Positions 10,138 to 18,184 are shown, counted from the stretch's first letter. The stretch is 34,071 bases of DNA from Ignavibacteria bacterium (GCA_013287605.1 JABDDM010000021.1:1-34071), one strand, 5' to 3'. The notes: generated from the letters alone by a model not told the origin. Program-made: numbers and translations.

Positions 10138-10797
10138 TTGAAAGCTCGCTTGTTCTTCATCTCAGGGATCATAGGGTGCTGTTTAGCGATGTTCCAAGGT
10201 TGCCAGAACAATCCTACAACACCCGTAGCTGCACCTATGACCTTTCGACACTTGATAATAAGCGTACGGGGAATCAATGCGTTCTTAAGTGTCCATGCTG
10301 TTTCAGATTCGTTCTACGGTGTTGTTTCCAACGGTACACGTTCAGATAATTGGTCGGCCAGCATTCTTGGACTAAATCGTACCGACATTCTAGACACAAT
10401 CTCCCCGATCGGGCTTACCCATGATAGCATCACGTTCGGCTATCACACGCCTGACTACAAATCCCAAAGAACAATCGTCATTGTGCTCGATCGTTTTTCA
10501 CGTACGATCCGCTCGGCGAAGTATGTTGAAAGTAGCTATGCCTTTGTTGACAACATGTTGGGTGACGGAGAGTGGTCCAGCTTGAGCTATACGTTGGCAG
10601 GAATGCACTATGACTCGACCTCAGCTGGCATACAATCCTTCCAACATTTCGAGGTCTCTGACACCTGCCTCTCTGACCTCGAGACGAGCTACGGGTATCA
10701 AAGAATCAAACATATTAGCTGGAGTTCCGATGGTGTAATGAGGCACATCGAGAGCCTTGATCCTGGAGCTTCGATTTCTGTGGCGCTACTCCCTTAG
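10138..10797 (+). CDS. Putative lipoprotein of unknown function
   Basis: 219 residues from a TTG start; no ATG gives a better N-terminus and no clear ribosome binding site is visible. A basic start (MKARLFF), a hydrophobic core and Cys22 in M-F-Q-G-C give a lipoprotein signal, although the -3/-2 residues (F, Q) are atypical. After a Pro/Thr linker the protein is beta-rich, without a family I recognise. The only cysteines are in the signal region (14, 15), the anchor and near residue 177. It is the only plus-strand gene between the window start and 23466, and it converges with the broken T9SS cargo gene, 23 nt between stops. It may be cargo of the putative inserted block. Confidence 0.6.
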   Translation: MKARLFFISGIIGCCLAMFQGCQNNPTTPVAAPMTFRHLIISVRGINAFLSVHAVSDSFYGVVSNGTRSDNWSASILGLNRTDILDTISPIGLTHDSITFGYHTPDYKSQRTIVIVLDRFSRTIRSAKYVESSYAFVDNMLGDGEWSSLSYTLAGMHYDSTSAGIQSFQHFEVSDTCLSDLETSYGYQRIKHISWSSDGVMRHIESLDPGASISVALLP

Positions 10798-10820
10798 AGT
10801 TCAATCAGTTAATCCACGAA

Positions 10821-11870
10821 TTACTGTTGTACAATAAACCGCCGTTCGATCTGCCCTCTCGAAGTTTCCAATCTGAGGACATAGGCACCAGAGCTCAAGT
10901 TGGAAGTTGAAATAGTTTCTCCAACAGAGTTCAGTTGACCGCCTCGAAGTTTGATCAAACCGAGAACGTCATAGACGATCCACGTTTTGAGTATCGCATT
11001 GCGCAGCCTAACATTGAGGTTGTGTGAGACAGGGTTGGGAAAGCAATCGACTTCTGAAGGAATAATGTCGTTCTCAACGCGAAGAACCGGCGTGGTGGTA
11101 TCAAATTGGATGGAGGGACATTTGTATACTAGAACGTGCGCTGTACTGTCAAAGGTCCGGATCGATGATCCAAGTTCTGCGATCACGCCAATCGTTTCTC
11201 GGGTATTAACGTAGATCGTTGACCCCTTCTTCGCGTAGATCAGTCCTCCCCCAGTTTCGACATAAACATCGGCCGCAGAATCAGCATAGATTGTCTCGCC
11301 CTTTCGAGAATGTAGCTCGCCCCACTTCTGGACCCAAACGCGATCAGAACTGGGATCGGAAGCAACGTTGTCCCGAAGGATTTCCGCTCCGTGCACATTT
11401 GGGCCGCAAGCACCGACCAAGACAATCACATCCTTATTGGCAGGACAACCCATGGCATTTTCAGTCTGCAGGCTTATCCGATGCAAGCCTACAGTACTGA
11501 ACGAGATCGCTGGCGGCTGTTCTTGATCACTTGTTTTAATGCTACTTCCCTGATCGAAAAGCCAATGATAGGTCTTTCCATTCTCCGGAATAGCCTGAAG
11601 AGTTAGCGGCTGATCTTTGCCAAGAGTTGTTGAACTGACCGTGAACGAGGCATTCGTCATAGGAAAGATCGTCAATGAACTATCTGAATGATAAATGGAT
11701 GGTGGATTGCCATCCGAGTATAGCAATAAGCGAAATGGTCCCCCAACTCGGTTCGGAACTTCAATAGGTATCGTAGATGGTAAGCCAGAAGTCAACTGAG
11801 AACTAACATAAACCTCTGAATCCCTATCATCTTCCAATGCAACCGTTCCTACGCCACCTCCTCGAGGCAA
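10821..11870 (-). CDS. 3' half of an interrupted secreted protein with T9SS sorting domain
   Basis: 349 residues if read from a TTG at 11870, with no signal peptide. The same frame continues upstream through one TAG (11877-11879) into the 5' half, so this is best read as the rest of one ~685-residue protein. Contents: a beta-rich segment, a PKD/Ig-like domain (about 85-155; YHWLFDQGSS, GCPANKDVIVLVG), a run of short repeats of the type IYV-x-SGG/IYAKKGSTIYV, and a type A T9SS C-terminal domain (about 275-349; CFPNPVSHNLNVRL, VYDVLG, LSSGAYVLRLETS). Without the upstream signal peptide this half could not be exported. A purine-rich GAGGAGGTGG just inside the frame does not sit well before any start codon, so re-initiation looks unlikely. 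Confidence 0.7.
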   Translation of the reverse strand: MPRGGGVGTVALEDDRDSEVYVSSQLTSGLPSTIPIEVPNRVGGPFRLLLYSDGNPPSIYHSDSSLTIFPMTNASFTVSSTTLGKDQPLTLQAIPENGKTYHWLFDQGSSIKTSDQEQPPAISFSTVGLHRISLQTENAMGCPANKDVIVLVGACGPNVHGAEILRDNVASDPSSDRVWVQKWGELHSRKGETIYADSAADVYVETGGGLIYAKKGSTIYVNTRETIGVIAELGSSIRTFDSTAHVLVYKCPSIQFDTTTPVLRVENDIIPSEVDCFPNPVSHNLNVRLRNAILKTWIVYDVLGLIKLRGGQLNSVGETISTSNLSSGAYVLRLETSRGQIERRFIVQQ

Positions 11871-11876
11871 GTTTAG

Positions 11877-12878
11877 CTAAATCACCGCGCTGCCAAGCGC
11901 ACACAAGGATCCAATCACCACGGGCTTGACGACCTCACTCGAATCAAAATCAAGTTTCTTACAGCGATGAACGCGCATCAATACTCGTAGGGTATCCCCT
12001 GTGAGGATTGCGCCATCCTCAAGCACGAGGTTCTGCACCGATCCGTTACTGCCGGTGTACAAGACTTTTCCACCGGACTTAACATAGATAGTCCCTCCAG
12101 CAGGCCACGAGATCCTTGCAGTCCCACCGGAATCCACGAAAATAGCGTCGAACGCTTTGTTGGTGTCAAGAGTAGCGCCTGTAAGAATGTGCGTGAACGG
12201 CCCATACCTCCTGACTTTGCCCGAGGAATACACAATCGACGGTGCGTAACCAAGTGAAGGACTCGTTGACTGGACATACAGTTCTGTGTCGACTCGAACA
12301 GAGCTGCAACCCTGGATCATCGTGACAGTCTGACGAATCGTTTTCCTTCCTGGGATGCTATATGTTACTAACGGAGGTTGATAGCCTTCAAACTGCCGGG
12401 GAGAAGCTCCAGTATCAAAGTCCCATACCAAGCGAAAAAGCGTTGTGTCAAGACTTAGTAAACTAGGGACCCAAATCAGTACAGGTTCGCCTTGGATTAT
12501 CCAGTATTTATCGTGCCTAATGTAAAAATTATCGGACCTCACATACTTTGGTAACGGAAATGCAGCGCTGCTTACTTTGGGAGAGGTTGAAACGATCCTG
12601 ATGGAGTCATATGTATACGGCACTTTGTAATGAATCTTTCCAGAGACACTGCTTCGCACCGTGTCAGGAGCCAGTGGATACGGAAAGAAATTCAAGATGA
12701 AGAGGTTATCTGTAGCGAAGCTCCCATTAGCCGTATAGCAAACGTCAAAGGAAACCGAATCGCAAGAATTAAAATGTGTCACAGAATCTATGACAATACT
12801 TTGACCCAATGTAGGGGTTGCGAGACAGCACAAGACCAGAAGACTTCCTAGGTAGCGGGAATAAGAGGTTGGACGCAT
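11877..12878 (-). CDS. 5' half of an interrupted secreted protein (signal peptide, PKD-like domain)
   Basis: 333 residues from an ATG at 12878 to TAG. A Sec signal peptide (MRPTSYSRYLGSLLVLCCLA... cut after LGQ or nearby) is followed by a beta-rich segment, a PKD/Ig-like domain (about 140-205; FRLVWDFDTGAS, GCSSVRVDTELYVQS) and short repeats (GTIYVKSGGKVLY). The domain order copies that of the 3' half: segment, PKD-like, IYV repeats, then a Cys-bearing strand. So the full protein held two tandem units followed by the sorting domain. The stop falls at the end of unit 1. The product would be secreted but lack the T9SS signal and would be expected to stay in the periplasm. A sequencing error in one base would restore the full gene. 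Confidence 0.7.
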   Translation of the reverse strand: MRPTSYSRYLGSLLVLCCLATPTLGQSIVIDSVTHFNSCDSVSFDVCYTANGSFATDNLFILNFFPYPLAPDTVRSSVSGKIHYKVPYTYDSIRIVSTSPKVSSAAFPLPKYVRSDNFYIRHDKYWIIQGEPVLIWVPSLLSLDTTLFRLVWDFDTGASPRQFEGYQPPLVTYSIPGRKTIRQTVTMIQGCSSVRVDTELYVQSTSPSLGYAPSIVYSSGKVRRYGPFTHILTGATLDTNKAFDAIFVDSGGTARISWPAGGTIYVKSGGKVLYTGSNGSVQNLVLEDGAILTGDTLRVLMRVHRCKKLDFDSSEVVKPVVIGSLCALGSAVI

Positions 12879-12897
12879 GTGGCAAGTTCGATAGGAA

Positions 12898-12915
12898 CGT
12901 TCATCTACATGAACG
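12898..12915 (-). promoter_or_regulatory. Hairpin in the leader of the interrupted cargo gene
   Basis: CGTTCAT-CTAC-ATGAACG forms a perfect 7-bp stem with a 4-nt loop 20 nt upstream of the ATG at 12878. It has no T-run and is probably a leader hairpin or protein-binding site. A weaker stem (CAACC/GGTTG, 12936-12951) just after the ppx stop may be a poor terminator. Confidence 0.35.
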
Positions 12916-12955
12916 CCTGACAGCGCTTATGATTACAACCTATTTTGGTTGAAAG

Positions 12956-14680
12956 TTAACGCTCCCTCAGAATGGCCCTCTTCTTCGGTTTTCGAGCTGC
13001 AACAGTTACTCGAGCCTTTTTTACACTCCGTTTCGGGATGGATAACTTATTGAGGTTCTGTGTACGGGGTGCGATCCGAACCGTTACAGGTATCGAGATC
13101 TTTCGTTTGGAGGGCGAGGTGAGATCGCGGAGGATGACATTCCGGCCAAAAACTTCTTCGAAGAGTTGCTTTTTACGCTCGGCACCCCAAAGTTCCAATT
13201 CAAGATTGCGAGGCGCATTGCGTTTCGGGACAACGCCAAACGTGATCCCGGATCGATCCATCGTGATCTGGACATGATCGACAAGTGCGAGATGTCCGCG
13301 GTCGAATCCATCAGCGATTCGGAGAATGCCCGAAAGGATCCGCACTACTTCTCTATGCTCGTCACTCGTCAACTTTAGGAACCCATCGTGCTTAAGCTTG
13401 GGGTGCGACTTGCGATGATAGCGCGAAACGTTCGCAATGATCTCGATCTCTTCATTCGTGAAGCCGAGCAACTCTGCGTTGCTAACGATATAGTACGAAT
13501 GCTTGTGATGCTCGGAATGCGAGATATAATAACCAATGTCATGTAACAGCGACGCATAGTAGAGGTAGCCACGTGCGTCAGAAGGGAGTTTGTGCAGGCG
13601 CCTGGTTTTGTCGAAGATCTCGATCGCCAGTTTGGCGACTTGATCCGCATGCGGCCGCTCGTAGTTCGTGCGGTCGCCTAATTGTCGAACACTTCTCTCG
13701 CGGATGTCATGTAGTTCGGTAACATCGCTGCTGCCTTTTCGAAGATGGGTCTGAATCTGATCGAAGACGACGCCTTCACGGAGCGCATAGCTACTTGTAG
13801 TGATCTCCGCCATTCCAAGCAGTCGCATTGACTCCTGCAAGACCAGCGCTCCACCCAAAATAATATCCGCGCGCTTTTGATCAAGACCCGGGAGCTTCAT
13901 GCGCCCCTCGAGCGTCCCAGCCTGAATCAAGCGTTCGACGGTTTCCTGCACCTCACGATAGGAAAACTTAAAATTATTCGACTTGCCGGCCTGTGTTTCA
14001 ACGCGCTCCTTGCGTGCATGGCCGATCATCGAACTGATCGCCTGAATGGTACCGCTTGTGCCGACGCCGATTTCAAAACCGGCGTTGCGAAGCGAACGGG
14101 CGGTCATCCCGAGTTCGCCGACAATCATTTTTCGACATTCGAGGATGTCCTGCATCTTCGGCTCGCCGAGCAATCGGAATTGATGGCTAAGCCGGATGGC
14201 GCCAAGTTTCAGACTATTGACAAACTTTACTTCGCCCTTTTGACCAAGAACATACTCGGCAGAGCCGCCACCAATGTCGATCAAGAGTACACGATTATTA
14301 AAATTTGGCAGCGCCTGGATCGCGCCAAGATAGATCAATCGACCTTCTTCAAAGCCGGAGATCACTTCAATCGCGATGCCCGCTTCTGCGCGTGCCCTGT
14401 GAATGAAGATGTCTCTATTCTCCGCTTCACGTACAGCACTCGTCGCGACGGCTTTGACAACAACTGCATTGCGCGATGCAACAATGGCTTTGAATCGTCT
14501 GAGTGCCGCAATGCCGCGGTCCATCGCTTGTGGTGTAAGCGATTTCATGTCACGGCCGGTCTCGCCGAGACGTATCATTTCTTTCGCACTCTCAATTACG
14601 CGAAACGTCCCGTCGGGACGCGTGTCGGCAATGACAAGATGGAAGGAATTCGTACCAAGATCGATCGCAGCCAGACGCAT
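12956..14680 (-). CDS. ppx: Exopolyphosphatase / guanosine pentaphosphatase with HD domain
   Basis: 574 residues, ATG start. The ASKHA-fold Ppx/GppA domain spans about 1-310: AIDLGTNSFHLVIAD (5-19), IDIGGGSAEY (134-143) and GTSGTIQAI. An HD domain covers about 330-470 (H380-D381 in LLHDIGYY; YHRKSHPKLKHDG). The enzyme hydrolyses polyphosphate ends and/or pppGpp in the cytosol; sequence alone does not separate Ppx from GppA activity. After residue ~520 comes a Lys/Arg-rich tail unlike the body. Residues 544-557 are duplicated upstream of secA at 9934-9975, where the sequence then continues to a different basic end. The present tail may therefore have been replaced during an insertion. It is the last gene of the phoH-cdaA-pcm-miaA-fol run. 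Confidence 0.93.
   Translation of the reverse strand: MRLAAIDLGTNSFHLVIADTRPDGTFRVIESAKEMIRLGETGRDMKSLTPQAMDRGIAALRRFKAIVASRNAVVVKAVATSAVREAENRDIFIHRARAEAGIAIEVISGFEEGRLIYLGAIQALPNFNNRVLLIDIGGGSAEYVLGQKGEVKFVNSLKLGAIRLSHQFRLLGEPKMQDILECRKMIVGELGMTARSLRNAGFEIGVGTSGTIQAISSMIGHARKERVETQAGKSNNFKFSYREVQETVERLIQAGTLEGRMKLPGLDQKRADIILGGALVLQESMRLLGMAEITTSSYALREGVVFDQIQTHLRKGSSDVTELHDIRERSVRQLGDRTNYERPHADQVAKLAIEIFDKTRRLHKLPSDARGYLYYASLLHDIGYYISHSEHHKHSYYIVSNAELLGFTNEEIEIIANVSRYHRKSHPKLKHDGFLKLTSDEHREVVRILSGILRIADGFDRGHLALVDHVQITMDRSGITFGVVPKRNAPRNLELELWGAERKKQLFEEVFGRNVILRDLTSPSKRKISIPVTVRIAPRTQNLNKLSIPKRSVKKARVTVAARKPKKRAILRER
13011..13052. repeat. Direct repeat copy 2 (inside ppx), 42 bp
   Basis: Encodes residues 544-557 of Ppx on the minus strand and matches 9934-9975 with one mismatch. 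It is the second boundary of the putative ~3.0-kb insertion. Confidence 0.85.
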
Positions 14681-14708
14681 GGTTTCTTACGGAAGTGTTA
14701 AGAAGCTG

Positions 14709-14927
14709 TTAACCAATATCGCGGTAGTCGGCATCTTCGACTTTCGTGCGATCGATGCGCGATGTCATTTTCGGTTCGACCGGTGGCATGTTCGAGCGCA
14801 TGGGCGGAACATTCGGCATGCTACCGGAGCGCGGCATTCCATTCATGCCGCGGAGAAAAGGCCGGATCAGTTTCCGGTACAATAACCACATCGCGATAAG
14901 GAGAACAAAGAGCTCAAATTTGATCAT
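14709..14927 (-). CDS. Small single-pass membrane protein
   Basis: 72 residues from the ATG at 14927, which opens a membrane helix (FELFVLLIAMWLLY) followed at once by basic residues (RKLIRPFLR). The frame extends to 15017 but would then begin inside the preceding gene with a non-hydrophobic leader. The rest is a Met/Pro-rich linker and an acidic end (VEDADYRDIG). This plan, an N-terminal helix followed by a basic patch and an acidic Tyr-containing end, recalls the small DUF4834-type proteins of Bacteroidota. The match is by impression, and no function is known. It lies between the kinase gene and ppx in the same direction. Confidence 0.55.
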   Translation of the reverse strand: MIKFELFVLLIAMWLLYRKLIRPFLRGMNGMPRSGSMPNVPPMRSNMPPVEPKMTSRIDRTKVEDADYRDIG

Positions 14928-15013
14928 TGGGTCACGCTTCGACTTTGACGTCGAGTGTAACCGCTGGAAGGGAAGGTAAATGCCTTGAACGATGCACGTT
15001 GGATTGCACAACC

Positions 15014-15742
15014 TCAACCCTCCAAAGTGAATGGTCGCGGATCGTGGGAGATACTGATATATTCCACAGGAGGATGCGGAGAGCGCAGGATCGTGCGGAC
15101 GAGCTCGTCGATGTGCTCTGGATGTGACATAAAATCCATCGTTGAAGTATCCACAACAATCAATCGCGATTCGCGATAATGAAAGAAGAAATCGTTGTAG
15201 GCATGGACGAGATCTTCGAGGTACTGTCGTGAAAGATTTTTCTCGTATGGCCTTCCTCGCCGCCTGATATTCTCTTCGAGGTGGGAGACGCTCGATTGAA
15301 GATAAACGATCACGTCTGGCAGCGGTATTGTTTTGCCAAGCGCCCGCTCGATCTGATCGTAAAGTTTGAGTTCGTCTTCGCTCAAATTGAGCGTCGCAAA
15401 GATTCTGTCTTTTGCGAACATGTAGTCGCTGACGATACTCTGGAAGAAGAGATCGGTTTGAAGTAACTCCTGTTGCTGCCGGTATCGTGAAAGTAGAAAA
15501 AAGATCTGGGTCTGAAACGCGAGACGTTTGCGGTCGTCGTAGAAGCCTTGCAGAAACGGATTCTCTTCAAAGCGCTCGAATAGCAGATGTGCTTTAAAGG
15601 CATCGGCGAGCAGTTCCGAGAGCGTAGTCTTGCCGACACCGATCGGCCCTTCGACCGCGACGTAGCGCGGGGGCTCATCCAGACGCCTCATCGATCGCTC
15701 GCGAACGAAGGCTTCATCATAACTTACAGGTACTTTGGACAC
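15014..15742 (-). CDS. Deoxynucleoside kinase (dNK/dGK-dAK family)
   Basis: 242 residues. The P-loop GPIGVGKT is at 32-39, followed by the substrate-site segment ENPFLQGFY and the helical SDYMFAKDRIFA region. The Arg-rich lid RRRGRPYEKN precedes the C-terminal helices, as in the dNK fold. The enzyme uses ATP to phosphorylate a deoxynucleoside to its 5'-monophosphate in nucleotide salvage. Substrate choice (dA/dG versus dC) cannot be decided here. An N-terminal extension of about 25 residues precedes the first strand, so translation may start later. It follows folK by 21 nt; a dNK next to folK is a familiar arrangement in Bacteroidota and relatives. Confidence 0.9.
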   Translation of the reverse strand: MSKVPVSYDEAFVRERSMRRLDEPPRYVAVEGPIGVGKTTLSELLADAFKAHLLFERFEENPFLQGFYDDRKRLAFQTQIFFLLSRYRQQQELLQTDLFFQSIVSDYMFAKDRIFATLNLSEDELKLYDQIERALGKTIPLPDVIVYLQSSVSHLEENIRRRGRPYEKNLSRQYLEDLVHAYNDFFFHYRESRLIVVDTSTMDFMSHPEHIDELVRTILRSPHPPVEYISISHDPRPFTLEG

Positions 15743-15763
15743 CAGGGCGTTATTTACGGTCTG

Positions 15764-16255
15764 CTATTTCCTATCGCGGGGTTGCTCTTCACGTTCGAGC
15801 TGTTCCAGTAATTGCTGGACGGTCTGACCCAAAACAGGATGGACAAAATTAGGAGCGATTTCGGCGAGCGGCTCTAAAACGAACTTTCGGGCTCGGATCT
15901 CAGGATGCGGAAGCGTGATCTCTTCGACATTCAGAACAAAGTCATCCCAGAAGAGAAGATCAAGATCGATCTCGCGTTCATGCCATCGCGGACGCTCTTT
16001 TCGTCCAAGTCTTTTCTCGAGCGCCCGCATCTCACTGAGCAATCGAAGCGGAGATAACGCTGTAGCTAATAGCAGCACAGCATTCAAGAACTCGGGCTGC
16101 TCTTTGAACCCGACCGGGGCAGTATTGCGGATTGAACTCACCTTAACAACTTCGCCCAAAGCCCGCAAACCATCGATGGCAGAGGCGATGTGCTGCTCGC
16201 GAGGCTCCAGATTCGAACCAAGACCGATATAAGCATCGTGCAACTGTCCGTTCAT
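15764..16255 (-). CDS. folK: 2-amino-4-hydroxy-6-hydroxymethyldihydropteridine pyrophosphokinase
   Basis: 163 residues, the usual HPPK length. Motifs: GLGSNL (11-16), the flexible-loop APVGFKEQPEFLNAV (46-60), the catalytic segment RPRWHEREIDLDLL (88-101) with the Asp pair that binds Mg, and LPHPEIRARKFVLEPL (115-130). It transfers pyrophosphate from ATP to hydroxymethyl-dihydropterin, the folate step after FolB. The ATG overlaps the folB stop as ATGA, so the two pathway neighbours are coupled. No folP is seen in the window. Confidence 0.96.
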   Translation of the reverse strand: MNGQLHDAYIGLGSNLEPREQHIASAIDGLRALGEVVKVSSIRNTAPVGFKEQPEFLNAVLLLATALSPLRLLSEMRALEKRLGRKERPRWHEREIDLDLLFWDDFVLNVEEITLPHPEIRARKFVLEPLAEIAPNFVHPVLGQTVQQLLEQLEREEQPRDRK

Positions 16256-16623
16256 TCAGTCTTTCGGTGATGATATTCGACTTCGATCCATTCGAGCGAT
16301 CCCTTGACCGCAATGCCTGGCTTTCGCAATCGAACGATGCACTCGATGGCAAGTCGATGATTATTCATCAAATGAAGAGCCAGATCGTGCGCCCATTTTT
16401 CGAGGAGATTGAACCGATTGTCCTGCGAGAATGAGATCGCCTCATCGTGAAGCTTTGAGTAATCGAGAGTCTCGATCAATGCATCACTGCGGATCGCCAT
16501 TGAAGCATCAATGAGCAATTCGGCATCAATCTCGAAGTCGGTCCCCTGCTCCTGCTCGTGCTTATAAACGCCATGATGCGCATGGACTGGTATGCCCCGC
16601 AGTCGTATCCACATTTCCTCCAT
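16252..16623 (-). CDS. folB: Dihydroneopterin aldolase
   Basis: 123 residues from the ATG at 16623, which shares its A with the miaA stop (TGATG) and gives the normal FolB length. An upstream ATG at 16650 adds 9 residues inside miaA and is less likely. It opens with the family pattern IRLRGIPVHAHHGVYKHEQE, has the ETLDYSKLHD active-site segment near the middle, and ends RKPGIAVKGSLEWIEVEY, as in DHNA. It cleaves dihydroneopterin to hydroxymethyl-dihydropterin plus glycolaldehyde in folate synthesis. It is coupled at both ends, to miaA and folK. Confidence 0.95.
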   Translation of the reverse strand: MEEMWIRLRGIPVHAHHGVYKHEQEQGTDFEIDAELLIDASMAIRSDALIETLDYSKLHDEAISFSQDNRFNLLEKWAHDLALHLMNNHRLAIECIVRLRKPGIAVKGSLEWIEVEYHHRKTE

Positions 16624-17510
16624 CACGATAATGTTTGATGCCGAATCCACGTCACCTGCCGCTTGGCGAATTGGCGAGTACGAATAATAATTGCTTCACG
16701 CGCTGCATCAAGCCTCGATTTACCTTCGATCACATCAAGAAGCTCGAGGTAGCCGATGGCTCGCATCGCTGGCGAATTGCGGTCGACTCCTTTCGAGAGT
16801 AACCCTCGAACTTCTCCTACCCAACCTTCATTTAACATCGCGTCGATCCGTAGTGCAATTCGTTTCCACAATTCAGGTCGCGGAAGATCGATGACAACAA
16901 ACTCAGGCTCGTATTCGAATGTATCGCGCTTTACTTTTCGCGCTTCGCCGAGTGTGGTACCAGTGGCGTAATAATGCGTCCAGGCTCGCTCCAAGCGAAT
17001 TGGATTCATTTCGCGCGCGATCTGTGAGTAGAGATCCGGATCGATCGTCTTCAATCCCAAATGCATTTTCTCGAAACCTTCTTTTGCAAGTTCACTAGCA
17101 AAGCGGCTTCTGGCCATCGCAAGCTTTTCATCGGTGACCGTTGAGATCATGAGGCCGCGAAAGAGTGCATCGATATAAAAACCCGTACCGCCAACCACCA
17201 GCGGAGTGCGGCCTCGTTCGAAGATATCTCGGATAGCATTCCGGGCTTGGGTAGCGTACTCTGCTGCACTGAATTTTTCGTTTGGATCGAGGATATCGAT
17301 AAGATGGTGCTTCACGCCAGCTCGCTCTTCCATCGTTGGCTTAGCGGTGCCGATATCAAATCCTCGATAGAGGAGTTGGGCGTCCGCGTTTACGATCTCA
17401 ATTGATGGATCAGCTAGTGCGCGTTCAAGTGCTGCACGAGACTTCCCGGAAGCGGTGGGTCCGGTCATAACCGTAACGCTGCGCCGATCGCCCTCTACTT
17501 TCCCTCCCAT
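16623..17510 (-). CDS. miaA: tRNA dimethylallyltransferase
   Basis: 295 residues. P-loop GPTASGKS (17-24), NADAQLLYRGFDIGTAKP (about 40-57), GGTGFYIDALFRGL and the C-terminal RTRQFAKRQVTWIR that contacts tRNA. It transfers dimethylallyl to N6 of A37 in tRNAs reading UNN codons. Most family members have Ser in ADSMQVYR, so the Ala-Gln variant here is a small departure, while the Asp is kept. Its first 16 nt overlap the end of pcm. Confidence 0.96.
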   Translation of the reverse strand: MGGKVEGDRRSVTVMTGPTASGKSRAALERALADPSIEIVNADAQLLYRGFDIGTAKPTMEERAGVKHHLIDILDPNEKFSAAEYATQARNAIRDIFERGRTPLVVGGTGFYIDALFRGLMISTVTDEKLAMARSRFASELAKEGFEKMHLGLKTIDPDLYSQIAREMNPIRLERAWTHYYATGTTLGEARKVKRDTFEYEPEFVVIDLPRPELWKRIALRIDAMLNEGWVGEVRGLLSKGVDRNSPAMRAIGYLELLDVIEGKSRLDAAREAIIIRTRQFAKRQVTWIRHQTLS

Positions 17511-18184
17511 CCCTCTTTGCCAATGAGCGGAACAAACTTGAAGTCGGAGAGCGGCTCGCCTTTTAGCTCTTCGCCTTCACGTCGAATTCGGTACATCGTC
17601 TGGCTTGCGCGGTCGCCGATGGGAATAAGCAGTCTTCCACCATTCGGGCTTAACTGTTTTGTGAGCGATTCAGGAACATCGGGAGCACCGGCTGTCACGA
17701 TGATCGCGTCAAACGGGGCAAAATCCGGCCAGCCGCGCGAGCCATCGCCTGTACGCCAGACGACGCGATAACCAAATTGCTCGAGCCGTTTCCCAGCAGC
17801 TTCGGCGAGTGCCATGTGACGCTCAATCGTATAGACACGAGCCCCCAACTCCGCAAGCACTGCGGCCTGATAACCCGAGCCAGTGCCGATCTCAAGGACG
17901 CGTTCACCTGGTTTGAGTTCTAGCGCCTCGGTCATGAACGCCACGGTATACGGTTGCGAAATGGTCTGGCCCTCGCCGATTGGCAGCGCGCTGTCTTCAT
18001 AGGCTTGATGAAGGAAGTGCCGATCAAGAAATGCCTCGCGAGGAATCTTCTCGATGGCTCGAAGGACTTGTTCGTCCTTGATGCCTCGTTCGCGCAATTG
18101 TTCAACGAGGTTCTTTCGCACACCCGCGCTTATCGTAGCTTCGCGGATTGTTATGTTTTGTCTCGTACTGGTCAAGGTTAGCAA
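17495..18184 (-). CDS. pcm: Protein-L-isoaspartate O-methyltransferase
   Basis: 229 residues from a TTG at 18184, 3 nt after the cdaA stop. A GTG in GVRKNLVEQL (about residue 22) would fit the usual PCMT N-terminus and may be the true start. Motifs: PREAFLD, EGQTISQPYTVAFM (71-84), the SAM-binding loop LEIGTGSGYQAAVLAELG (97-114), FDAIIVTAG and LIPIG. The enzyme methylates isoaspartyl residues in aged proteins with SAM, starting their repair, in the cytosol. Confidence 0.95.
   Translation of the reverse strand: MLTLTSTRQNITIREATISAGVRKNLVEQLRERGIKDEQVLRAIEKIPREAFLDRHFLHQAYEDSALPIGEGQTISQPYTVAFMTEALELKPGERVLEIGTGSGYQAAVLAELGARVYTIERHMALAEAAGKRLEQFGYRVVWRTGDGSRGWPDFAPFDAIIVTAGAPDVPESLTKQLSPNGGRLLIPIGDRASQTMYRIRREGEELKGEPLSDFKFVPLIGKEGWEGK

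Larger units (their letters stand above)
9976..13010. mobile_element. Putative integrated cassette between ppx-tail direct repeats
   Basis: This ~3.0-kb block lies between two 42-bp direct repeats that are both part of a ppx 3' end. It interrupts an otherwise all-minus housekeeping region with an orphan plus-strand lipoprotein and a secreted T9SS cargo gene broken by a stop. The arrangement fits site-specific insertion into a gene's 3' end, with the intact gene receiving a replacement tail. I see no integrase, transposase or terminal inverted repeat, so it would be a non-autonomous or decayed element, or an unusual local duplication. This is inference from layout. Confidence 0.4.

Noticed and set aside
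11877-11879. Amber codon recoding (TAG as an amino acid) across this genome
   Set aside because: TAG ends other genes in the window, such as pcm and the lipoprotein at 10797, in places where the proteins are of normal length, so it is an ordinary stop here.
13877-14701. 274-residue plus-strand frame over ppx
   Set aside because: Antisense shadow of a conserved enzyme gene; no recognisable features.
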